DNA of 13,354 nt from Pseudomonadota bacterium (lineage in GTDB: Bacteria; Pseudomonadota; Alphaproteobacteria; Rhizobiales; Rhizobiaceae): positions 1-13,354 of the forward strand of contig JAEYTV010000031.1 of NCBI GenBank assembly GCA_023433855.1. Reading direction: 5' to 3'. A model generated the notes under the pieces. The model ran no database searches. It was given only the letters and a program-made list of their open reading frames with translations, and was not told where the DNA came from. Position 1 is the first letter of the stretch. Each line of letters opens with the position of its first letter. The position numbers and the translations under genes are program-made. Below, piece after piece: positions 7,300-13,354 of the stretch.

Positions 7300-9048
7300 A
7301 TGACAACAGCATCCGACATGACGGCGATGGACTGGTCGCATGAGGAGCAGAAGACCGCCCGGGTCGCCTGGCGCCACCGGTTGCAGCCGGCCAATCTGCT
7401 GTGGGTCGTATTGGCGGCGATCCTCGTTGTTCTGATCGTCGCGCCTATGTGGACGCTGTTCTCATCGAGCGTCACCGATCCCAAGACCGGGGGCTGGACA
7501 TTGAACAACTATGTCGAGGCCTACGGCAACCCCCGCCATGTCACCGCACTGACCAACACCTTGAAGATGGGCGCCTGCGTCGTTGTCCTCAAACTCCTGT
7601 TCGGTGTGCCGCTCGCATGGGCCTGCACCCGCACCGACATGCCCGGGCGGCAGTTTGTCCGCTACAGCGTTTTCGGCGCGTTCATCATGCCTCCGTATCT
7701 CGCTGGGGTCGGCTGGATCCTGCTGGCGGGACCCAACACCGGCTGGATCAACAAGGCATGGTATGCGCTGACCGGGGCCAGCGAGCCACTGGTCAACGTA
7801 TTCTCGTTCGGGGGCCTCGTCCTGGTCACTGCAATCGGCGGCTTCTTCCTTGTCTTCGTGCTCGTCAGCTCGGCGTTCGAGATGATCTCTTCGGAGATGG
7901 AAGACGCCGCCAACATCCTGGGAGCGGGTCCATTCACCACGGCGATCAAGGTCACCCTGCCGCTGGTGATGCCGGCGATCATCGGCAGTGCGCTCCTTTC
8001 CTTCCTCGGCGCCATAGCGCTTTACGGTGTGCCGGCCCTCATCTCCATCCCGGCGCGATATCCGGTGGTGGTCATCCAGCTCAGTGAGTTCTTTTCGTTC
8101 CCGCTGAGACTCGAGGTCGCCGCTGCCTACGCGATCCCGCTGCTTCTGATCACGGCCTCCATGCTGGCTCTGCAGAAACTGATCCTGCGCCGCAAGGGCT
8201 ATGTGTCGGTCAGCGGCAAGGGCGGAGAACGGCGCATCGTCAAGCTGGGAAGATGGCGGTGGGTGATGTTCGGCTATTGTTTCGTCGTGGTGCTGCTCTC
8301 GGTGCTGATGCCGCTGATCGTCCTCCTCATGGCTGCCTTTTCCCAGTCGTGGACGGCCGGGTTTTCGCTGTCCAATATGACACTGTCGAACTTCCAATAC
8401 GTGATCTTCGAGCACTCCAGCTCGCAACGCGCGCTGGCCGGAAGCGTCGGCCTCGGGATTGTGGCCGCGACGGTCGCTATCACCCTGGCGCTGTTCATCG
8501 CCTACATCGTGCAGCGCAAGTTGCTGCCGTTCTCCGGCCTGCTCGCCTTCCTTGCGGTCTCGCCCTACGTGGTCCCCGGCATCGTTCTGGCGATCGGGTT
8601 CTACGCCGCTTACGCCCTGCCGCCGATCGCGCTTTACGGCACGTATACGATCATGGCGCTGGCCTTCATCACCCGTTTCCTGCCGATTGCCTTCACAACA
8701 AGCTTGGCCGGGGTTCGAAGCATTCATCCGGAGATGGAAGAGGCGGTGCGAATTCTCGGGGGCGGACGCACCACTGCCATCCGACGCGTGGTGGGGCCTC
8801 TGCTCAAACGCACGCTGGCAGGCGGGTGGCTTTTGATCTTCGTACCAGCCGCGCAGGAGCTTTCCACGGCGATCTTCCTGGTCGGCCCGACGACCCGGGT
8901 TGTCTCGGTCGTGCTTCTCGATCTCAGCGAGGAGGGTGAGATGGAGAAACTCGCTGCATTGGGATCGGTGCTGCTGATCATCATCGTAGCGGTCGTTGCA
9001 CTCGGCGTCCGGTATCTCGGCCGAGATTTCATGCTGAGGAGGAATTGA
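7300..9048 (+). CDS. ABC transporter permease, two fused transmembrane domains
   Basis: A 582-residue inner-membrane protein with two tandem permease domains, the usual size for fused permeases of this importer group. Hydrophobic segments run through residues about 33-52, 90-108, 120-142, 170-192, 222-248 and 275-292, then about 322-347, 380-402, 410-435, 445-470, 505-530 and 555-572, giving about twelve helices. Each half has its ATPase-contact loop: EMEDAANILGAG followed by LPLVMP (about 200-225), and EMEEAVRILGGG followed by GPLLKR (about 478-503). The start is ATG 7300, with a moderate site AAAGGGTGAG upstream; ATGs at codons 7 and 10 are alternatives. The stop overlaps the ATPase start by one base. 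It moves the ligand of the protein encoded at 6169 into the cytoplasm. Confidence 0.93.
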   Translation: MTTASDMTAMDWSHEEQKTARVAWRHRLQPANLLWVVLAAILVVLIVAPMWTLFSSSVTDPKTGGWTLNNYVEAYGNPRHVTALTNTLKMGACVVVLKLLFGVPLAWACTRTDMPGRQFVRYSVFGAFIMPPYLAGVGWILLAGPNTGWINKAWYALTGASEPLVNVFSFGGLVLVTAIGGFFLVFVLVSSAFEMISSEMEDAANILGAGPFTTAIKVTLPLVMPAIIGSALLSFLGAIALYGVPALISIPARYPVVVIQLSEFFSFPLRLEVAAAYAIPLLLITASMLALQKLILRRKGYVSVSGKGGERRIVKLGRWRWVMFGYCFVVVLLSVLMPLIVLLMAAFSQSWTAGFSLSNMTLSNFQYVIFEHSSSQRALAGSVGLGIVAATVAITLALFIAYIVQRKLLPFSGLLAFLAVSPYVVPGIVLAIGFYAAYALPPIALYGTYTIMALAFITRFLPIAFTTSLAGVRSIHPEMEEAVRILGGGRTTAIRRVVGPLLKRTLAGGWLLIFVPAAQELSTAIFLVGPTTRVVSVVLLDLSEEGEMEKLAALGSVLLIIIVAVVALGVRYLGRDFMLRRN

Positions 9049-10118
9049 TGGACGGATTGGTCATCAAAAAGCTGGGCAGACGCTTTGGCGCCGTGGATGC
9101 GGTCGCCGATCTCGACCTTCATATCAAGCCGGGGGAATTCGTTTCGCTTCTCGGGCCGTCCGGCTGTGGCAAGACCACGACGCTCAGGATGATCGCGGGC
9201 TTCATCGATCCGACCTTCGGCTCCATCGAACTGGACGGGAAGGTGCTTTCCGCTCCGTCGGGCTCGGTACCGCCAGAAAAGCGCGGCATGTCGATGATAT
9301 TTCAAAGCTATGCGATCTGGCCGAACATGACCGTGGCGGAGAACGTCGCGTTCGGCCTTAACCTGCGCAAGCTGCCCTCCAACGAGATAAGGAATCGGGT
9401 CGGCGCCGTACTCGAGACCGTGCAGATGAGTCACCTCGCAGACCGATATCCCGCGGAGCTTTCCGGTGGGCAGCAGCAGCGGGTGGCGCTTGCCCGCGCA
9501 GTCGTCATCCGTCCCGCCGTGCTTCTGCTGGACGAACCGCTGTCCAACCTCGATGCAAATCTGCGCGAGGAGATGCGGTTCGAGATCAAGCGAATGCACG
9601 ACGAATTCAAGATCACCTCGGTTTACGTCACCCATGACCAAGGCGAAGCGATGGTGACCTCAGATCGGATCGCCGTCATGAACAATGGGCGGCTCGAACA
9701 GATCGACTCGCCCTATACGCTCTACGGACGGCCCAAGACGCGGTTTGTCGCGAGCTTTATCGGGAGAACCAACTTTCTGTCGGGCAATTGCGGGAACCGG
9801 ATGATCGACTTCGCCGGCTTCAGCGTGCCGCTCGGCCTGCTCGGGGACGAGGTTGCGGGCGGTGGGCCAATCACGGTGTCGATCCGCCCGCAGGCGATGA
9901 AACTCTCCAGGACCGAAATCAGCAGGGACAAGGCGATCAACCTTGAGGGATCGGTTACCCAATCCTCTTTCCTTGGGGAGACTTGGGATTATGTCTTCCA
10001 GTCCCGCGACGGTGGGCTGCAGTTCCGCGTGGCGGCCCCTCCGGCAGACGTCTTTCCAGTCGGTGCTCCAGCATGGTTGCAGATCGATCCGGCTCAGATC
10101 GTCCCGATCGCCGACTGA
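9048..10118 (+). CDS. ABC transporter ATP-binding protein with TOBE-type C-terminus
   Basis: A 356-residue cytoplasmic ATPase that drives the importer encoded just before it. In order: Walker A GPSGCGKTT (36-44), Q-loop Gln86 in FQSYAIWPNMTV, signature LSGGQQQR (138-145), Walker B VLLLDEP (158-164), D-loop SNLDA, and switch His196 in VTHDQ. Residues from about 245 to the end match the regulatory TOBE-like domain of the PotA/FbpC/UgpC group. The start is the ATG at 9048 in a TGATG overlap with the permease stop, backed by GAGGAGG at 9036-9042; a TTG three bases earlier is not needed. It is the last gene of the plus-strand operon. Confidence 0.94.
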   Translation: MDGLVIKKLGRRFGAVDAVADLDLHIKPGEFVSLLGPSGCGKTTTLRMIAGFIDPTFGSIELDGKVLSAPSGSVPPEKRGMSMIFQSYAIWPNMTVAENVAFGLNLRKLPSNEIRNRVGAVLETVQMSHLADRYPAELSGGQQQRVALARAVVIRPAVLLLDEPLSNLDANLREEMRFEIKRMHDEFKITSVYVTHDQGEAMVTSDRIAVMNNGRLEQIDSPYTLYGRPKTRFVASFIGRTNFLSGNCGNRMIDFAGFSVPLGLLGDEVAGGGPITVSIRPQAMKLSRTEISRDKAINLEGSVTQSSFLGETWDYVFQSRDGGLQFRVAAPPADVFPVGAPAWLQIDPAQIVPIAD

Positions 10119-10229
10119 AGAGGCCGGAAGGCAGTACGGCGCAAGCGTCGGTCCGTGATGGACGCAGAAAAGTTCAAGGGCCGGCAAGCGAGCCGACCCT
10201 CAAACCATCAGGCATGGTTCCTACATCCC
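10119..10229. other. Convergent intergenic gap with weak terminator-like hairpin
   Basis: The two operons end facing each other across 111 bases. The best structure is AACCAT (10203-10208) pairing with ATGGTT (10214-10219) around a five-base loop, 11 bases beyond the ligA-like stop. On the minus strand the arm is followed only by TTTGAGGG, so it is a poor intrinsic terminator. No convincing gene lies here. Confidence 0.35.
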
Positions 10230-10601
10230 TCAGGTGGCAACGGAGGGATATTCAAGCTCCCGCCAGTGCTGGAGCTTGGCGGCAAACTCCCGCTGAAACG
10301 CCAGGGGACCGGACTTGGCCATGTAGGGCGCGTCATAGATTCCGATAAAGAGCGTCAGGTTGAGGAAGAAATGCGCGCCCATCTCGAAGAGGGCGACGAA
10401 GTCGTGATTGATCAGAGCCTCCCGTTCCTTGTCGGTCAGCGCGTGAACGGTAGAAGCCTCCACCTCGTTGCCGAGCAGCTTCGGCCCGATCGACTGTTCC
10501 CACGTCATGACCAGGCTGCGGGGGTCCTCGATATACCGCTTGAGCAATTCCGGGTCCCGGTCGACGGTGAAAAGGAATTTGTTGACGTAGTACTTGCTCA
10601 T
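10230..10601 (-). CDS. Extradiol dioxygenase alpha subunit, LigA-like
   Basis: A 123-residue small subunit of the LigAB type, slightly shorter than the roughly 140-residue LigA of protocatechuate 4,5-dioxygenase. In this family the helical alpha subunit caps the active site of the beta subunit. Recognisable parts are VNKFLFTVDRDPELLKRYIEDP, then LTDKEREALINHDFVALFEMGAHFFLNLTLF, the conserved LigA core (about residues 56-86). The start ATG at 10601 has AAAGGAG at 10610-10616, eight bases away, and overlaps the LigB-like stop by four bases (ATGA), so the subunits are coupled. Beta-before-alpha gene order is the reverse of sphingomonad ligA-ligB. The substrate is unknown, so no gene symbol is given. 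Confidence 0.82.
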   Translation of the reverse strand: MSKYYVNKFLFTVDRDPELLKRYIEDPRSLVMTWEQSIGPKLLGNEVEASTVHALTDKEREALINHDFVALFEMGAHFFLNLTLFIGIYDAPYMAKSGPLAFQREFAAKLQHWRELEYPSVAT

Positions 10602-11458
10602 GCCGCCTGCTCCTTTGGATACCAGGTGAAATAGGCTTCCATCGTGTGGAAGAGGTCGAGATTGTCGACGTAATCGGCGTCTTCCGGCCCGGCTATGCCC
10701 AGCATCAGGATGAAGTTGAGGAAACCATGCGTGGCGTTTCCGCTCTTCTCCATGCTCTGATGGGTCACGTTGGCAAGAATGGCGTCGATGTCACCGGCCC
10801 GCAGCCACTCGATCGCCTGCCGGTCGAACACGGGATCCGGGCCGGTTTCCATGAACTGTCGCGGTCCGCCAAGTTCGAGCGACAGATGGCCCGTGCCAAT
10901 CGCTGCCACGCGCTTGTCTGAAGGATAGTCATCGATCGCCTTGCGGATCGCCCGGCCGAGATCATAAAACCGCCTGGGTGAGTGGAGCGGTGGCGCGAAG
11001 ATATTGGTGTAGATCGGCACCACCGGCAGGTCGTTCTGTGGTCTCACGGTGATGATCGGGCAGATGATCGAGTGGTCGATCTTCAACTCGTTGGAAAAGG
11101 CGAAATCGAAGTTCTGGTCCATCAGCGACTGATGCATGAAGCGTGACATCTCCTCGTCGCCCTCCAGCACGTATTTCGGAATCCCGAACTCGCGTTCCTC
11201 ATTGTAGAACGTCGCGTCGTACCGGGGTGCCTTTCCGATCAGGAACTGCGGGCAATTGTCCAGGAAGATCTGATGGAAGTGATCGGAGCCGACCATGACC
11301 AGGATGTCGGGCTCGGTGCGGGCAAGCGTTTCCCGGTAAGCTTCGATCTTGCGCTTCCATTCAGGCGCCTGCGGCATCTGCTGCTCGGGCGGTGCTGTCG
11401 TTGCCTTCAAGTAGAATGGGTGGTGTGTCGATGCGAGTGTTGCAACGAGTTTTGCCAA
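10598..11458 (-). CDS. Extradiol dioxygenase beta (catalytic) subunit, LigB-like
   Basis: A 286-residue class III extradiol dioxygenase subunit, which in this family cleaves a catechol-type ring next to the diol using Fe(II). The expected His residues are visible: H12 in ASTHHPF, H60 in GSDHFHQ, H129 in KIDHSIICP, and the proposed acid/base H191 in GTGHLSLELGGPR. The Glu that completes the iron site normally sits in a C-terminal stretch before a Trp-Leu-like segment; here that stretch reads SGNATHGFLNFILMLG with Gly in the likely position. E237 or E274 might substitute. The start is a TTG at 11458, chosen because GGGAG at 11466-11470 is seven bases away and no better in-frame ATG exists upstream. 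The IclR and amidohydrolase neighbours suit aromatic or N-heteroaromatic breakdown. Confidence 0.84.
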   Translation of the reverse strand: MAKLVATLASTHHPFYLKATTAPPEQQMPQAPEWKRKIEAYRETLARTEPDILVMVGSDHFHQIFLDNCPQFLIGKAPRYDATFYNEEREFGIPKYVLEGDEEMSRFMHQSLMDQNFDFAFSNELKIDHSIICPIITVRPQNDLPVVPIYTNIFAPPLHSPRRFYDLGRAIRKAIDDYPSDKRVAAIGTGHLSLELGGPRQFMETGPDPVFDRQAIEWLRAGDIDAILANVTHQSMEKSGNATHGFLNFILMLGIAGPEDADYVDNLDLFHTMEAYFTWYPKEQAA

Positions 11459-11469
11459 TGTCCTGCTCC

Positions 11470-11496
11470 CTACAAGTAATACGCTTTGTGTTTCAT
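11470..11496 (-). other. Possible 8-codon leader ORF before the LigB-like gene
   Basis: In the 72-base gap between the amidohydrolase stop and the TTG start of the LigB-like gene, the minus strand reads ATG to TAG encoding MKHKAYYL. Its stop abuts the GGGAG that serves the downstream gene, so ribosomes ending there could restart at the TTG. It has no clear Shine-Dalgarno site of its own. A 5-base-stem hairpin (GAGCA 11505-11509 with TGCTC 11518-11522) lies just upstream. It may be chance. Confidence 0.2.
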
Positions 11497-11530
11497 GACG
11501 ACCCGAGCAGCCGCAGTTGCTCTGTCCCGT

Positions 11531-13036
11531 TCAGTCCGCGAAGAGATCCCGCTCAAGCCCCGCCGCTTCAAAAAGGCGCTCCCGGCTTCCCACAAGTTCG
11601 GCGCGGAGGCGGTCGAGGTCGAAGCCAATCAGTTGACCGGCCCATTTTCTGATCTTGCCAGCGACGAGGACTGCCTCGACATTTGAACGCTCCATCAGCG
11701 TCACCACCGCGCCCGCCGCCTTGTTCAGCGGCGCCACGTTGATCGCTTCGGCATCCAGGAGGATGATGTCGGCTTCCTTGCCGGGGCTCAGCGAGCCGAT
11801 CTTGTGTTCCAGCTTGAGCCCTCGAGCGCCGCCCATCGTCGCGGCATAGAGCGCGTCGCGGGATGTCATGAGGCGTGGATAATCCTGTCCGGCAAGTGCA
11901 CGTGCGTTTGCCTCCATGCGCTGGAGCGTAACAAAGCTGCGCATCTGGGTGAAGAAGTCCGCCGTCATCGTGCACTCCACGTCGCTGGAGAGCGAGATAC
12001 CCAAGCCAAGGTCGATCGCTGTCTGCAACGGCGGCGTGCCGTGCCGCATCTGCATCTCGATAGGGACGGATAGGGAGACATGGGCTCCGGCATCGGCGGC
12101 GTATCTCCAGCCCGCCGCAGACATTCCAGTCATATGGATGAAGATGTTGTCTGGCCCGAACAGCCCCTTTGCCCCGATCTCGTCGAAGGTCGGTTGCATG
12201 CCGAAGGTCCCGACCACATGCAGGGCGATCGGCAGGCCAAGCTCGCGGCCGATTCGCCATGCTTCTTGGTAGCCAGGGATATAGATTTCGCCGCCCATGG
12301 CCATGGTGAGCAGTTGATCATCCGATGCGAAATACTGCTGCTTGATGCGCGTCGCATCGCCGGGATAAGCGGAACGGTCACCCCAGCCTTCGAAGTAACC
12401 CAGCACGGAGCGGCGTCCTGCATCACGCAGCCCCTCGATGGCGGCGTCGGAATGTTCAGGCGAATGGTGGATCTGGCTGACGTCCATGACCGTGGTCACT
12501 CCGGCATCGAGCTGGGAGAGCGACCCGAAGAGCTCGTTGATGTAGACGTCTTCCGGCCGGTAGATCGGCGACAGCTGCTGCAGTACGGTCTCATAGTAGT
12601 TTTGCGTGTTTTCGGGCCGACCATCGTTGATGAGGATGGAGTCGGCAAGTTGCCCGCGCAGAGCCGTTTCGAACTGGTGGTGATGGGTGTCGACGAAGCC
12701 GGGCATGACGATCCTGCCACTGGCATCGATGATGATGGCGTCGTCGCCGGGCAAATCGGTACCGATCTCCGCGATCTTCGATCCCACCAGAAGAACGTCG
12801 GCCTTGGCTAAATTGCCGACCTCATCGTCCATGGAGAGGACCACGCCGCCCTTGATCAGCGCTTTCCGACCGGGGTCTCCGACCCCTTTCGGCAGGCTTC
12901 GAAGGGCATTTGCCTGACCGATCACGCTCCGTGACGGCGGGCGACGTTCCGCATCGGCTGCCAGCGTGGCGGCAACGGCGTCGAAGCGGGTCGGGCAGTT
13001 CGATCCGGCGCTTGCCGTATTGCAAAGTCTGCACAT
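11531..13036 (-). CDS. Metal-dependent amidohydrolase, deaminase/chlorohydrolase (TRZ/ATZ) group, with Cys-rich N-terminus
   Basis: A 501-residue COG0402-type hydrolase; relatives deaminate or dechlorinate purines, cytosine or triazines. The core begins at about residue 58 with RKALIKGGVVLSMDD. Metal and catalytic residues visible are H118 and H120 in DTHHHQ, H273 in ALHVVG, H301 in IFIHMTG, and D352 in SLSSDVE. The C-terminus GSLSPGKEADIILLD and VLVAGKIRKW is typical. The start at 13036 is well fixed by AGGGAGG at 13044-13050, seven bases upstream, so the first 57 residues are probably real. They begin MCRLCN and carry Cys2, Cys5 and Cys14, an unusual addition. The gene sits 40 bases after the IclR gene and 72 before the LigB-like gene. 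It probably prepares the ring-cleavage substrate by hydrolysing a ring substituent; this is inference. Confidence 0.87.
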   Translation of the reverse strand: MCRLCNTASAGSNCPTRFDAVAATLAADAERRPPSRSVIGQANALRSLPKGVGDPGRKALIKGGVVLSMDDEVGNLAKADVLLVGSKIAEIGTDLPGDDAIIIDASGRIVMPGFVDTHHHQFETALRGQLADSILINDGRPENTQNYYETVLQQLSPIYRPEDVYINELFGSLSQLDAGVTTVMDVSQIHHSPEHSDAAIEGLRDAGRRSVLGYFEGWGDRSAYPGDATRIKQQYFASDDQLLTMAMGGEIYIPGYQEAWRIGRELGLPIALHVVGTFGMQPTFDEIGAKGLFGPDNIFIHMTGMSAAGWRYAADAGAHVSLSVPIEMQMRHGTPPLQTAIDLGLGISLSSDVECTMTADFFTQMRSFVTLQRMEANARALAGQDYPRLMTSRDALYAATMGGARGLKLEHKIGSLSPGKEADIILLDAEAINVAPLNKAAGAVVTLMERSNVEAVLVAGKIRKWAGQLIGFDLDRLRAELVGSRERLFEAAGLERDLFAD

Positions 13037-13076
13037 GGCCTGTCCTCCCTTAGCCGTGCGGCGGTCCTAACCGTCT

Positions 13077-13354
13077 TCAGGTCCCGATGATTGCGTGCAA
13101 GACGGGGTACCGATTGATCGCATGGGCGATGTGCGAGGCAGCCTGCCTGAGTGCCGGCAACCGGTCCGTCACAAGCGTCTCCGGTGTCACGATCCCTGTG
13201 TAGCCGGAGGTATTGAGTGCGGCGATCGTGCGCCCCTGCATGTCGCGGATGGGGACAGCCAGAGCGGTGATGCCGTAATCGAGTTGGTCAACTGTCGTGG
13301 AGTACCCGCTCTCTCTCACGGCCAGGATCTCCTTGTGCAGGGTGTCACGATCCG
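13077..13354 (-). CDS. IclR-family transcriptional regulator, C-terminal part, cut by window edge
   Basis: Only the last 91 residues are visible; the frame stays open through base 13354, and the GTG at 13319 is internal. The segment is the end of the IclR effector-binding domain: VRESGYSTTVDQLDYGITALAVPIRDMQGRTIAALNTSG, then LPALRQAASHIAHAINRYP. It resembles PcaU/PobR/PcaR-type members, which control aromatic acid breakdown, and this suits the ring-cleavage genes downstream. It is the most upstream visible gene of the minus-strand operon and is 40 bases from the amidohydrolase start, so it is probably co-transcribed. Its winged-helix domain and the operon promoter are outside the window. Confidence 0.88.
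   Translation of the reverse strand, partial: DRDTLHKEILAVRESGYSTTVDQLDYGITALAVPIRDMQGRTIAALNTSGYTGIVTPETLVTDRLPALRQAASHIAHAINRYPVLHAIIGT

Noticed and set aside
7462..8727. Minus-strand open frame of 421 codons opposite the permease
   Set aside because: It is highly polar and low in complexity, the expected antisense of hydrophobic membrane codons.
6169..10118. Ferric iron uptake system
   Set aside because: Annotation habit favours it, but the iron Tyr pair is absent and all neighbours are catabolic, so a generic importer call is safer.
10203..10219. Intrinsic terminator for both converging operons
   Set aside because: The stem is only six pairs and no T-run follows on either strand.
10155..10634. 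Plus-strand frame of 159 codons across the convergent gap and LigA-like gene
   Set aside because: The minus-strand LigA-like protein has family motifs and an overlapping start with LigB; this frame has none.
12080..12811. Plus-strand frame of 243 codons opposite the amidohydrolase
   Set aside because: It shadows a gene with all metal-binding motifs and a strong ribosome site.

Overview
The window looks like a catabolic stretch of an alphaproteobacterial, probably rhizobial, genome. The reasons are the GC-rich composition, strong Shine-Dalgarno sites, the matA-matB pair typical of rhizobia, and the mix of ABC uptake genes with GntR and IclR regulators. No RNA gene, insertion sequence, CRISPR array or phage gene was seen, and coding density is very high. 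No product was checked by database search; all family calls are by motif recognition.

Plus strand, 1-2651: the 3' part of malonyl-CoA decarboxylase (matA, cut by the window edge), overlapped by a complete malonyl-CoA synthetase (matB). Together these turn malonate into acetyl-CoA. The malonate carrier matC, which I recall next to matAB in clover rhizobia, does not follow. A 70-base gap (2652-2721) holds promoter-like and operator-like repeats.

Plus strand, 2722-6071: a tightly packed trio. It consists of a 554-residue UGSC-type protein with a CSTC motif, a thioredoxin-reductase-like flavoprotein whose CxxC is reduced to CxxR, and a GntR/FCD regulator. Plus strand, 6169-10118: an ABC importer with a periplasmic binding protein, a fused double permease and an ATPase. 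Strong hairpins lie in the two gaps flanking the binding-protein gene.

Minus strand, 13354-10230, convergent with the above: an IclR-type regulator (cut by the window edge), an amidohydrolase of the deaminase/chlorohydrolase group with an unusual Cys-rich N-terminus, then the LigB-like and LigA-like subunits of an extradiol ring-cleavage dioxygenase, overlapping by 4 bases.

Inference: the two convergent operons could serve one catabolic route. An oligo-atomic or small organic substrate would be imported, processed by the amidohydrolase, ring-opened by LigAB, and possibly acted on by the UGSC/flavoprotein pair, with a C3 product such as malonate feeding MatB/MatA. The substrate cannot be read from the sequence. 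The UGSC protein plus Cys-deficient flavoprotein pair is the most novel-looking part.
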